Assembly: GCA_903837355.1 (NCBI GenBank)
Contig: CAILUI010000190.1
Coordinates: 1 to 34,413 of the forward strand
Reading direction: 5' to 3'
Source: an uncultured Victivallales bacterium
Lineage (GTDB): Bacteria > Verrucomicrobiota > Lentisphaeria > Oligosphaerales > JAFGRS01
Length of the DNA: 34,413 nt
Under the pieces are notes generated by a model that saw only the letters and a list, made by a program, of their open reading frames with translations, searched no databases and was not told the DNA's origin. Position 1 is the stretch's first letter; each line of letters begins with the position of its first letter. Position numbers and translations under genes: made by a program. Shown here piece by piece: positions 7,982 through 15,786 of this stretch.

Positions 7982-9262
7982 TCACGGCTCCGGGAGAGGG
8001 TGCAGGCGTATCTGTTCTTGCGGGCAGTAGCGGAAGCAGCGGCCGCAGCTCAGGCAGCGGCCGGAATCGGGCTCGAAGTCGGTACGGCGGCGGCGCCGCG
8101 AGGCGCCGATCAGGCGGCAGGCCAGCACCAGGCCCACGAAGGCCCCGGCCCAGAGGCCACCCCGGCGCAGCGCCGCCCGGCGCTGTTGGGTGGCGGCGTG
8201 CAGCTCGTCGAGGGTGCGGGTTCCTGAGCGAAAGGCGAGGCTTGCGACGGTGGGCTCGGCACTGCCTGCCTGCTCCAGCGTGAAGTGCTCCGACAGGCGG
8301 ACGTCGGCGTGCAGACGGGCCAGACCTGGCCCGAGGCGGGCGAAGAGCCCGGCGAACCCCGCGATCAGCAGGGGGGCGAGCAGGCAGAGCCAGGCCAGCC
8401 GGCGCGTGCCGTGGCGCAGGGGTTCGGCGGGGGGCTCCGGGGTGGGACCGGTGATGGCGTCGAACGGGCAGCTATCGGCACACAGGCGGCACGACACGCA
8501 GGTCGTCGGGGTGATGGTTACCCGCCGCCATGAGAGGCGCGAGAGGCCGCGGAGGAGCACGCCGTAGGGGCACAGAAAGCGGCAGACGGGCCGCGCCACG
8601 ACGATGCCCAGCAGCAGGACGGCGGCACCGGTCAGCACCTCGACGGTCGTCCCGGTGCGGCGCAACAAGGGTACCAGGGGATCGAAGCGACAGGCGAGGT
8701 AGGTGGTCTGTGTGGCCGCCAGCAGCACGGTCAGCGCCAGCACGATCACCGGGAGCATCTGCAGGCCCGCGTTGAGGCTGGCGGACAGGCGCAGTGGTCG
8801 TACGGCGACCAGGTCCTGCAGGGCGCCAAGGGGGCAGACGGCCGCGCAGAAGACGCGGCCAAAGAGCAGGGCGGCCAGCAGCGGCAGGATGAAGAAGACC
8901 ACGGCGGAGAGCGGCAGCGCCAGGCCGGTGGCGAGGCCCTCGGCGACCAGTTGGGGTGAGCCCACCGGGCACAGGCAGCCCGCACGCCAGAATCCGAAGT
9001 AGCCCAGGCAGAGCAGGGAGAGGATGACCAGGCCGGAGCGGGAACGTCGCCGCAAGGCCAGCCACGCGGCGACGGCCAGGGCCAGCGCCAGCAGGCCCAT
9101 GTCCAGCCACTCGAGCCAGGGCGAGGCGAGCCCTGGATAAACGGCTGTCGGGGTGCGGTAGGCCGCGCTGAGATCAGGCCGTGGAAAGCGCTCGGCAGCC
9201 CCGGCCAGCGCCGTCCAGAGCAGTACGGCGCCAAACGCGCAACGTGGGTAACGCCCCTTCAT
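7982..9262 (-). CDS. NapH/MauN-type membrane 4Fe-4S ferredoxin
   Basis: This is a 426-residue polytopic protein of the NapH/NosR-C-terminal/CcoG type. An N-terminal signal-like segment is followed by several membrane helices between residues 52 and 225 and two more near 287-306 and 369-385. Cysteine motifs are CLCPVG (C96, C98), CAAVCPLG (C139, C143), CRFLCPYG (C227, C231), a 4Fe-4S set at C255/C258/C261/C265 and a C-terminal set at C403/C406/C409/C413. In known relatives such proteins take electrons from quinol and pass them to a periplasmic ferredoxin. The ATG at 9262 overlaps the stop of the Tat ferredoxin gene (ATGA), so the upstream extension of the frame is rejected. No FMN-binding NosR domain is present. 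Together with its neighbour it forms a NapGH-like pair, but no NapA or NapB is here. Confidence 0.88.
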   Translation of the reverse strand: MKGRYPRCAFGAVLLWTALAGAAERFPRPDLSAAYRTPTAVYPGLASPWLEWLDMGLLALALAVAAWLALRRRSRSGLVILSLLCLGYFGFWRAGCLCPVGSPQLVAEGLATGLALPLSAVVFFILPLLAALLFGRVFCAAVCPLGALQDLVAVRPLRLSASLNAGLQMLPVIVLALTVLLAATQTTYLACRFDPLVPLLRRTGTTVEVLTGAAVLLLGIVVARPVCRFLCPYGVLLRGLSRLSWRRVTITPTTCVSCRLCADSCPFDAITGPTPEPPAEPLRHGTRRLAWLCLLAPLLIAGFAGLFARLGPGLARLHADVRLSEHFTLEQAGSAEPTVASLAFRSGTRTLDELHAATQQRRAALRRGGLWAGAFVGLVLACRLIGASRRRRRTDFEPDSGRCLSCGRCFRYCPQEQIRLHPLPEP

Positions 9263-9840
9263 GTGCGCCCATCCTCCGCGCCTTTGGGCAGGTAGGGCTG
9301 GGCGGCCGGCACGCGGCGGAAAGCGGCTACGGGGCAAGCGCGCGCGATGGCGCAGTCCGTGCAGTTGAGGCAGCGGTCGTGACGTACCTGGAGGTAGAGC
9401 GAGCCGTTGCCGAAGGCGGTGCAGCCCTTGACGCAACGCCCGCAGCCCAGGCAGAGCTCCTCGTCGACAGTGTACTCGAAATAGGGGTCTTCAACGTAGC
9501 GCCGGCGCAAGGCCCCGGTGGGGCAGAGCTGGTTCTCACCGCCGGCATTGAGCCGCGGTGCCTGGCCCTCGAAGTAGCCGAAGCAGAGGTTGCAGTAGCC
9601 GCACATGGCGAAGTTGTGGGTGCAGCGCACCGCCGAGATCGGCATGACACAGGCCGTGGCGCACGTACCGCACTGCACGCAGAGCGCGGGGTCGATCTGC
9701 CAGCGGAATGAGGAACTCCGTACCCCGCCCCGCAACGCCGCGACGCCGCTGCCGCAGACCAGGGCTCCCGCCACACCGCCCAGGCAGTGACGCAGGAAGG
9801 TCCGCCGCGGCGGGCTTTCCGGTTGGCCTCCGTGGCTCAT
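9259..9840 (-). CDS. Tat-exported ferredoxin with four 4Fe-4S motifs (NapG/MauM type)
   Basis: This is a 193-residue protein. The N terminus has a twin-arginine-like signal (PPRRTFLRHC and a hydrophobic stretch to about residue 38). Four complete 4Fe-4S motifs follow: C54/C57/C60/C64, C80/C83/C86/C106, C130/C133/C136/C140 and C157/C160/C163/C169. This cluster layout is that of NapG and MauM, periplasmic ferredoxins that work with NapH or MauN. The start at 9840 overlaps the stop of the 79-residue gene by 4 bases; the longer frame reaching 10041 merely shadows that gene. It would relay electrons between the NapH-like membrane protein and an unknown periplasmic partner. The motifs are seen directly; the electron path is inferred from the family. 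Confidence 0.9.
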   Translation of the reverse strand: MSHGGQPESPPRRTFLRHCLGGVAGALVCGSGVAALRGGVRSSSFRWQIDPALCVQCGTCATACVMPISAVRCTHNFAMCGYCNLCFGYFEGQAPRLNAGGENQLCPTGALRRRYVEDPYFEYTVDEELCLGCGRCVKGCTAFGNGSLYLQVRHDRCLNCTDCAIARACPVAAFRRVPAAQPYLPKGAEDGRT

Positions 9841-10076
9841 TGTCGACCCTCCGCCTGGGCGGCCACCGGCGTGCTGCCGCGGTTGGCCGGGCAGGCGCGC
9901 CGCAGCGGGCAGCGCGGACAGCCGGCAGCGTTGCTGCAGGGCAAGCCCCGCGCCGCCCCCTCGCCACGGCCGTGGACCAGGCTGAAGCCGCCGGCCAGAA
10001 GCCCGGCCAGCCCGAGCAGGCGCAGGCCGGCGCGGCAGCACTCGCGGCGCGTCATGGAGGGGCCGCTGTCCGTCAT
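9837..10076 (-). CDS. Small Tat-like Cys-rich protein of unknown function
   Basis: This is a 79-residue protein: TRRECCRAG followed by a hydrophobic run (residues 18-33) that resembles a twin-arginine signal, then a short mature part with four cysteines, C47, C53, C56 and C62, in the pattern CSNAAGCPRCPLRRACP. A single 4Fe-4S cluster or a zinc site could fit. The start at 10076 overlaps the stop of the upstream gene (ATGA) and its own stop overlaps the ferredoxin ATG (ATGA), which strongly supports a real coupled gene despite its size. An internal ATG at 10055 is possible but lacks a ribosome binding site. I do not recognise a named family. Confidence 0.72.
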   Translation of the reverse strand: MTDSGPSMTRRECCRAGLRLLGLAGLLAGGFSLVHGRGEGAARGLPCSNAAGCPRCPLRRACPANRGSTPVAAQAEGRQ

Positions 10077-11077
10077 GGCACCCCGGCTTTCGGTTCGAAG
10101 ATGCGCAGGGACTTCGCCTTTGGGTCGACCATCACAATGCGGCCCCGCGAGTCGGCGGCCACGTCCGCGACAAAGGTTTTCGGCTGGAAGGCTTTGGGGC
10201 CGGCGACCACCTGCGCAAAGGTACCATCGCCACGATAGGTCTTGACCAGGTCCGGCTTCTTCTCGACGGTCACCAGCAGGCCGCCGGGGGCGCTGGCGAC
10301 CTGCGCCGGGTTGCAGCAGCCCCCGAAGTCCTCGATGGCTGGCGAGGCCTTGCCGAAGCGCCCGATGGCGGCGCCGTCGGCGGCGAAGTGCGCCAGGCCG
10401 AAGAGGCCGGGTTCGGTGGCCCAGAAGGTCCCATCGGCGGCAGCGGTCACGTCGAAGTAGGTACTTGGCACGCTCGCCGCGACTGCCTTGTTCGGGGGCG
10501 GCGGCGGGGTGATCTCGCCGAGCAGAGTGCCATCCACCTTCCAGCGTACGAAACGGCGCCGGCCGGCATCGCCAGCGAAGATCACACCGTCGCCGACGGC
10601 GACGGACGTCAGCATGGCATCCGTCCCGAGGCTGGGCCAGGGCGTACGCTTGCCATCGGCGAGGGTGAGGACCTCGATGTGGTCGGCGTAACCCAGGTAG
10701 AGCTTACCGTCCTTGGCGGCCAGGCAGTTCACCGCCGCCTGGAGTTCGAAGCGGCGCTGCTCTTTGCCGTCCGGACTGAGGTCGACGATGAAGAAGCCGA
10801 CCGAGGCGAAGAGGTGGTCATCGGGTCCGGCTGCCACCGCGCGGACCTTCTCCTGGAAGGGAACCGGGGCGACTTCGCTGTAGCCTATCTGTTCCGGCAG
10901 GACCAGGCGTTGCTCCTCGCTGGGGGCGGCGATTGCGGCCGGCGCGTCCGGGCCCGCTTTGCGGCGCGCTCGTCCGGCCAGCATGGTTACGGCGGTCAGT
11001 CCGGCGACCAGCAGCAGGACCACCATGAGGTCGAGGGAGGAGCGGCGGCGGTGCGGTGCGGCAGGGGTATCGGCCAT
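10073..11077 (-). CDS. Membrane-anchored NHL-like beta-propeller protein
   Basis: This is a 334-residue protein with one N-terminal membrane anchor (about residues 15-35, LMVVLLLVAGLTAVTMLAG) and a propeller of NHL / SMP-30-like blades: VRAVAAGPDDHLFASVGFFIVDLSPDG, VNCLAAKDGKLYLGYADHIEVLT, LTSVAVGDGVIFAGDA, FDVTAAADGTFWATEPG and VADVAADSRGRIVMVDPKAKSLRIF. A GGCCNP turn near residue 251 gives two adjacent cysteines. It is the second gene of the six-gene ferredoxin operon, 2 bp after the first, and its stop overlaps the start of the 79-residue gene. NHL domains usually mediate protein contacts. Here it is likely a periplasmic scaffold of the proposed complex; no catalytic residues are evident. 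Confidence 0.85.
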   Translation of the reverse strand: MADTPAAPHRRRSSLDLMVVLLLVAGLTAVTMLAGRARRKAGPDAPAAIAAPSEEQRLVLPEQIGYSEVAPVPFQEKVRAVAAGPDDHLFASVGFFIVDLSPDGKEQRRFELQAAVNCLAAKDGKLYLGYADHIEVLTLADGKRTPWPSLGTDAMLTSVAVGDGVIFAGDAGRRRFVRWKVDGTLLGEITPPPPPNKAVAASVPSTYFDVTAAADGTFWATEPGLFGLAHFAADGAAIGRFGKASPAIEDFGGCCNPAQVASAPGGLLVTVEKKPDLVKTYRGDGTFAQVVAGPKAFQPKTFVADVAADSRGRIVMVDPKAKSLRIFEPKAGVP

Positions 11078-11079
11078 TA

Positions 11080-12537
11080 TCAGTTCTCCTTCTGGCGCGC
11101 CACGTCCAGACAGACGAGGCGGGTGGCGTCACGGAGCAGTAGTCTTCCCCGGACCAGGGCTGGCGGGCCCCAGGCATCGCGGGCGTCGGGAAGGGCCTGA
11201 GTCTGCCCCAGCACCCGGAACCCCTCGCGCGAGGCGCGGCCCATGGTCAGCGTGCCGCGGTCGTCGAGGAGGTAGACCTTGCCGTCGGCCGCCAGATAGG
11301 GCCCCAGCCCGAAGCGCAGTTCCTTGCCGGAGGTCCAGAGGAGGTGTCCCGCTCCGGCGGGATCGAAGCAGGCCAGTTCCTCGCGGTGTTCGCCGGCGTC
11401 CTTGGGCAGGACCGTGTAGAGCAGTCCCTGCAGCCAGATGGGGGTCTGCTGTTCGGAGGCACAGAGCGTCTTGGCGATGGCTTCATTCCCGCTCACGGTC
11501 CAGGTGCCGCCACTCTGCGTCAGCGTGAGGATGGCGCTGCCCACGCCGTGGCCCGAGGTCATCAGGATACGGGCGTCGTCCAGTTGCACGGGGCAGGGGG
11601 CGACGATCTTCTTGTCCCAGGCCGTCGACGACCACAGGACTCGCCCGCGCTCGGGACCGTCAGCCTGGACGGCTACCATGCCGCCGAGGGCCGCGTAGAC
11701 GAAGGCACGCTGGGCGCCGAAGCGCATGGTTACGATCGAGGAGTGCGACATCAGCCAGCCATCGGGGTTGGGGGTGCGCCAGACGACCTCGCCGCTGCGG
11801 CAGTCCAGAGCGAGCAGCAGATCTCGGCCGCACGGCGCGATGATGGCGAGGCCCTGATCGAGCAGTGGGCATTGGGCCGTGTACCACAGCGGCACCGTGG
11901 TGCCGTAGTCCAGGGCCAGGTCCAGGCCCCAGCGGTAGTCGCCGGTGGTGCGTTCGACGCACATCACCTGGCACTGCGGTCCGATGGTGACGATGCAGTC
12001 GTCCGTCACCGCCGGCACCGTGCGCGACATGCCGTGGTTACGCTTGGTCAGCACCGGGTAGCTGCGGCGCCAGAGCTCGCGGCCGTCGGCCAGGGCCAGG
12101 CAGCGCAGGACGTCGGTCTTGGCATCCTCGTCATAGTCGAGGAGGTAGAGGCCGTCCTGGAAGATGGCGGGGCCGGCATGGCCATCGCCCACCGCGGCCG
12201 TCCACAGGACCGGCGGGCCGCCGGCAGGCCAGGCCTCGGCCAGCGGCGTCGGGTCGCTGGCGATGGCGTTGCGCTCGGGCCCCCGGAACCCCGGCCAGCC
12301 CACGCTGGCCAGCGCGGCCGCCGTGGGTTCCGGCGTCGGCAGCAGGCGGGTGAACTGGGTGACGAGGCGGTTGCAGTGATCCGTCGGGTTGAGGGCCACT
12401 GGCGGCGCTGCCGCCGCCGGCGCCGGCTCGCGTCGGGAAACCGCCACGATGGGCGGGGCCGTCTGCCACCAGCGCAGCACGGCGCCGGCCACACCGGCCA
12501 TCCCCACCGTTGTTAGTATACAGAGGAGCAGTCGCAT
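11080..12537 (-). CDS. Exported PQQ-like beta-propeller protein, first gene of ferredoxin operon
   Basis: This is a 485-residue protein from the ATG at 12537, with a hydrophobic N-terminal signal or anchor (MRLLLCILTTVGMAGVAGAV). The upstream in-frame ATG at 12603 lacks a ribosome binding site and would bury the signal. After an Ala/Pro-rich linker the propeller opens with WPGFRGPERNAIAS, the entry motif common in planctomycete-type PQQ-like proteins. Blades include LRCLALADGRELWRRS, VMCVERTTGDYRWGLD, LLALDCRSGEVVW, ELACFDPAGAGHLLWT and RLVCLDVARQKEN. It shares this architecture with the last gene of the operon, so the unit is bracketed by two propellers. PQQ or metal ligation cannot be asserted by eye. 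Confidence 0.85.
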   Translation of the reverse strand: MRLLLCILTTVGMAGVAGAVLRWWQTAPPIVAVSRREPAPAAAAPPVALNPTDHCNRLVTQFTRLLPTPEPTAAALASVGWPGFRGPERNAIASDPTPLAEAWPAGGPPVLWTAAVGDGHAGPAIFQDGLYLLDYDEDAKTDVLRCLALADGRELWRRSYPVLTKRNHGMSRTVPAVTDDCIVTIGPQCQVMCVERTTGDYRWGLDLALDYGTTVPLWYTAQCPLLDQGLAIIAPCGRDLLLALDCRSGEVVWRTPNPDGWLMSHSSIVTMRFGAQRAFVYAALGGMVAVQADGPERGRVLWSSTAWDKKIVAPCPVQLDDARILMTSGHGVGSAILTLTQSGGTWTVSGNEAIAKTLCASEQQTPIWLQGLLYTVLPKDAGEHREELACFDPAGAGHLLWTSGKELRFGLGPYLAADGKVYLLDDRGTLTMGRASREGFRVLGQTQALPDARDAWGPPALVRGRLLLRDATRLVCLDVARQKEN

Positions 12538-12663
12538 GCTTATCCCAGGCAGCGGCAGAGCGGCCGGATCAGGCCCCGAACTGTAGCGTCGGAATGCGGG
12601 CATGCCAGGCGGCGGCCAGAGGCGCGGGAGCGCCGGCCGGGCCGGGCGGTGGCCGAGGGTAAC

Positions 12664-12695
12664 GTGAAAGCGTGAGAGCGTGAAAGGGTGAGGAG
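12664..12695. repeat. Octamer repeat array, four units of GTGARAGC type
   Basis: Four consecutive octamers are seen: GTGAAAGC, GTGAGAGC, GTGAAAGG, GTGAGGAG. The same octamer family occurs at 34310-34345 and, inverted, at 34371-34401. It lies between genes and looks like a dispersed simple repeat. Confidence 0.75.
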
Positions 12696-12747
12696 GACGC
12701 TCTGACGGGCAGCCGTACGGCTGACTGCGGCCGCGTCTGGCCGCCGT

Positions 12748-12940
12748 GCAATGCCTCAGTCGAGTCTGGACTTCTGGAGGGCGAAGCTCCCCAGGCGCGC
12801 CCGCGCCGCTGAGCCACGAGCCAGAGGCCGGAGACGGGGGGACGGCTCACCGCCTGCACGCAGGTCCTGCTGGCCAGCAGGATTCGCCCTCCAACGCGTG
12901 CCCACAAGGCCCGCTGCTGCGGACTTCGCTGAGGCATTGC
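12748..12940. repeat. Nested inverted-repeat element with 18-bp palindrome, copy A
   Basis: Outer arms GCAATGCCTCAG (12748-12759) and CTGAGGCATTGC (12929-12940) are perfect 12-bp inverted repeats. Inner arms TGGAGGGCGAA (12775-12785) and TTCGCCCTCCA (12883-12893) are perfect 11-bp inverted repeats. Just inside the right inner arm is the perfect 18-bp palindrome TCCTGCTGGCCAGCAGGA (12865-12882). The palindrome and a close version of the inner arm recur at 23373-23501. No transposase is attached. Confidence 0.75.
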
Positions 12941-13055
12941 GTCACCGGTACGGGCCGGGTTGCGGGAGGCCAGGTGCGCAGTCATATTCTGCGGCGGAGG
13001 GTGAGGGGGTCAGGGGCGGACGGCGGTCGAGGCAACGCGGCAGAGAAAGGCACCT

Positions 13056-15254
13056 ATGGACGCACAGCCGGTGAACCTCAGCGACCTGGTTCACAGTGCG
13101 GTGGACCGCCTGGTGGCGGCCGAGCCCGGTACGCACGGGACGGCCGCTCTCTACCTGCGTTCCGAGCCCGAACGGGTGGAACGGCGCGAGGTTCCCTTCC
13201 ACCCCTGGCTGCTGGTCAGCGGCGAGGCGCTGGCGGCGACGCCGGCGGCGGTCTCGGAGACGGTGGTTCTGGCGGGTTCGGGAGTGCACAATGTGAGGCT
13301 GCATTTCGCCGACTTCAGTGCCTGCCAGAAGGCTGCCGAGGCCCTGAAAAAGCTTTCCGGGGCTCGCGCCTCGAGCCCGCAGGCGCCCTACCGGCTCTTT
13401 CCGGATCTCACCCAGCAACTGCTGACGACGTTGCCGGCGCGGCTCTTCCGCGGCCTGGCCTTCGCCGATCTGGTACGCTTGCAGGTGGACATTGAGACGC
13501 TGACGACGCCTGGCTTTGACTTTCCCAACGCCGAGCGGGATGGCGACCAGATCGTCATGATCGCCCTGCGCGACAGCCGCGGCTGGGAGCACCTGCTGTC
13601 GGGTCCGGAGACCGGTGAAGCCGATCTGCTGCGCGAGCTGGTCCGACTCATCCGCGAGCGTGATCCAGACGTCATCGAGGGGCACAACCTCTTTGGCTTT
13701 GATCTGCCCTACATCGACACGCGGGCGCGACGACACGGTGTGCGGCTCGCCCTGGGGCGGGACGGGAGCCGGATGACGGCCCGCAGCAGCCGTTTCAGCG
13801 CCGGCGAGCACACCAGCAGCTACTCGCGCTACGAGGTCTACGGCCGGCACCTGGTCGACACGCTGCACCTGGTGCAGCTCTACGATGTCAGTCACCGTGA
13901 TATGGACAGCTATGGCCTGAAAGCCTGCGCCCGCTACTTCGGTGTGGCGGCGCCGGACCGTACCTACGTCGACGGCGGCAGTATCAGCGCCGTCTACCGC
14001 AGCGACCCGGCGCGGTTGCGCGCCTACGCCATGGACGACGTGCGCGAGACCGACGCGGTCAGCCGCATCCTGCTGCCGAGTCACTTTCATCAGGCCCAGT
14101 TGGTGCCCTTCTCACTACAGAACTGCGTCACTCGGGGCAATGCCACCCGGATCGACGCGCTGCTCTGCGCCGAGTACATGGTGGCGGGCGTCAGTCTGCC
14201 CACGCCGCAGGCACCGCGGGAGTTCCAGGGCGGTCTCACGGAGTCGCTGGCCAGCGGCGTGTTCGAGAATGTCTGGCATGTCGACGTGCGCAGCCTGTAC
14301 CCCTCGCTCATCATCAGCCGCGGTCTGACCCCGCGCCTCGACACCCTGGGCGCCTACCAGCGGCTGTTGCGTGATCTGCGCCGCTTCCGCCTGGCGGCCA
14401 AGGATGCCGCCCGCGCCGCAGCCGCGGACCAGCGCGAGGATCTGGAGGCCCTGCAGAGCAGCTTCAAGGTGCTGATCAACTCGTTCTACGGCTATGCCGG
14501 CTTCCCACAGGGGACCTTCAATGACTACGACCTGGCCGAGACGGTCACCGCGGCCGGGCGCCAGATCCTGCAGTCGATGCAGGAATTCCTGCTCTCGCGG
14601 CAGGCGACGGTCATCGAGATGGACACGGACGGCATCTACTTCGTACCCCCGGTCGGACAGCCGGACCCCGCGCCCCTGGCCGCGGCGCTGCAGGCCATCC
14701 TTCCCGAGGGCATTGACGTCGACCTCGATGCCAGCTACAAAGCCATGTTCGGCTACAAAGCCAAGAACTACGCTTTGCTCGGTCACGACGGCAGCGTGTC
14801 GCTGACCGGCGCCGCCCTCAAGAGCCGCGGCCTCGAGCCCTTCCAGCGGCGCTACATCCGCGATCTGCTCACCCTCCTGCTCACCCAGCAGGGAGCCGCG
14901 GCGGCGGCGCTCTATGCGCGCTGCCAGGAGGCCCTGAAGACGCATGCCTTGCCCCTCTCCGACCTCGCCAAGCGCGAGGTCCTCTCCAGCCCCCCAAAGG
15001 CCTACGCGGAGGAACTGAAGAGCGGTGGCCGGCGCAGCGCCGCCTACGAGCTTGTGCTGCAGTCCGGAAGGGACTACCGGCAAGGCGATGCCGTCGTGTT
15101 CTATGTGACCGGCGAACGCAAGAATGTCGCGGTGACCGACGCCGCTAAGCTGCTGGGCGCCGCCGTCGAAGGGGTGCGTGACGAGAACGTACCCTACTAC
15201 CTGGATAAACTGGCGAAGTTGCATGCCAAATTCGCCGAATTCCTGCCCGCCTGA
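13056..15254 (+). CDS. Family B DNA polymerase with 3'-5' exonuclease domain
   Basis: This 732-residue polymerase retains all key motifs. In the exonuclease domain: Exo I DIET (Asp145, Glu147), Exo II NLFGFD (211-216) and Exo III YAMDD (324-328). In the polymerase domain: motif A DVRSLYPS (Asp410), motif B KVLINSFYGYAG (Lys471) and motif C DTDG (523-526), followed by the KxY-like YKAKNYAL near 567-574. It is therefore predicted to be active in both synthesis and proofreading, in replication restart, repair or translesion work. At 732 residues it is shorter than E. coli Pol II (783 residues) and nearer archaeal lengths, and DTDG in place of DTDS is also seen in archaeal enzymes. AAAGG lies 6 bases before the ATG. 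The FmdB-type gene follows after 13 bp, so the two are probably cotranscribed. Confidence 0.93.
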   Translation: MDAQPVNLSDLVHSAVDRLVAAEPGTHGTAALYLRSEPERVERREVPFHPWLLVSGEALAATPAAVSETVVLAGSGVHNVRLHFADFSACQKAAEALKKLSGARASSPQAPYRLFPDLTQQLLTTLPARLFRGLAFADLVRLQVDIETLTTPGFDFPNAERDGDQIVMIALRDSRGWEHLLSGPETGEADLLRELVRLIRERDPDVIEGHNLFGFDLPYIDTRARRHGVRLALGRDGSRMTARSSRFSAGEHTSSYSRYEVYGRHLVDTLHLVQLYDVSHRDMDSYGLKACARYFGVAAPDRTYVDGGSISAVYRSDPARLRAYAMDDVRETDAVSRILLPSHFHQAQLVPFSLQNCVTRGNATRIDALLCAEYMVAGVSLPTPQAPREFQGGLTESLASGVFENVWHVDVRSLYPSLIISRGLTPRLDTLGAYQRLLRDLRRFRLAAKDAARAAAADQREDLEALQSSFKVLINSFYGYAGFPQGTFNDYDLAETVTAAGRQILQSMQEFLLSRQATVIEMDTDGIYFVPPVGQPDPAPLAAALQAILPEGIDVDLDASYKAMFGYKAKNYALLGHDGSVSLTGAALKSRGLEPFQRRYIRDLLTLLLTQQGAAAAALYARCQEALKTHALPLSDLAKREVLSSPPKAYAEELKSGGRRSAAYELVLQSGRDYRQGDAVVFYVTGERKNVAVTDAAKLLGAAVEGVRDENVPYYLDKLAKLHAKFAEFLPA

Positions 15255-15267
15255 GGAGTCTACCCGT

Positions 15268-15786
15268 ATGCCGATCTATGAGTATCTGTGTCCCCCGTGT
15301 AACCGTGTCTTCAGCTTCCTGGTGAAGAGTGTGAACGAGGTGCCTGATCCCGTTTGCCCCAAGTGCGGGGCCAAGGAACTGCGGCGGCGGATGAGCCGTT
15401 TTGCCGTCACGGGCACGGCGCGCAAGTCGCAGGCCAAGGCGGCCGCCGCCGACGACGGCGCGGGTGCAGCGGGCGGAGCGGGCGGAGCGGGCGACCCCAT
15501 GGACGACCCGCGCGTCGAAGGCGAGATGATGAAGCTGATGAGCGCCGCCGAGGGACTCGACGAGAACGACCCCCGCCAGTTGGGCCGCTTGATGCGCCGC
15601 ATGACCGAGATCACCGGCGAGCCCGTGGAACCCGCCATGGAAGAAGCCATGCGGCGCCTGGAATCGGGTGAGGACCCCGAAAAGATCGAAGCGGATATGG
15701 GCGACCTCCTCGGCGACGGCGAGGGCGACGGCGAGGGGGCTGGCATGGGCGGGCCAAGCTACGATTCGGGACTCTACGATGCCTGA
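15268..15786 (+). CDS. FmdB-type zinc-ribbon protein
   Basis: This is a 172-residue protein beginning MPIYEYLCPPC, the hallmark of the FmdB / CxxC_CxxC_SSSS regulatory-domain family. The zinc ribbon uses C8, C11, C30 and C33. A low-complexity Ala/Gly linker (residues 53-75) leads to an acidic helical region (MMKLMSAAEGLDE, then LGRLMRRMTEITG, then MEEAMRRLESG) and a Gly/Asp-rich tail. GAGGAG about 9 bases upstream fixes the ATG at 15268; the frame's extension to 15178 overlaps the polymerase gene. Family members are small zinc proteins of uncertain, possibly regulatory, role. Expression with the polymerase is likely, but a functional link is not shown. Confidence 0.88.
   Translation: MPIYEYLCPPCNRVFSFLVKSVNEVPDPVCPKCGAKELRRRMSRFAVTGTARKSQAKAAAADDGAGAAGGAGGAGDPMDDPRVEGEMMKLMSAAEGLDENDPRQLGRLMRRMTEITGEPVEPAMEEAMRRLESGEDPEKIEADMGDLLGDGEGDGEGAGMGGPSYDSGLYDA

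Larger units (their letters stand above)
12538..13055. other. Divergent intergenic region between ferredoxin operon and polB-type gene
   Basis: About 520 bases separate the minus-strand operon from the plus-strand polymerase gene. The region must hold both promoters, but no strong consensus pair is visible; TTAGTATAC near 12512-12520 inside the first codons is the only AT-rich patch. It contains an octamer array (12664-12695) and a nested inverted-repeat element (12748-12940), both described separately. Short open frames here have no family features and are read as chance. Confidence 0.6.

Noticed and set aside
6296..8227. Long plus-strand frame of over 600 codons opposite the PQQ-like gene
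   Set aside because: It is an antisense shadow: Gly/Ala/Glu-rich low-complexity sequence with no family motif, opposite a protein with clear propeller repeats.
9263..9436. N-terminal extension of the NapH-like frame
   Set aside because: It lies wholly within the ferredoxin gene; the coupled ATG at 9262 is preferred.
9841..10041. N-terminal extension of the Tat ferredoxin frame
   Set aside because: It shadows the 79-residue Cys gene in another frame, and the ATGA overlap at 9837-9840 marks the true start.
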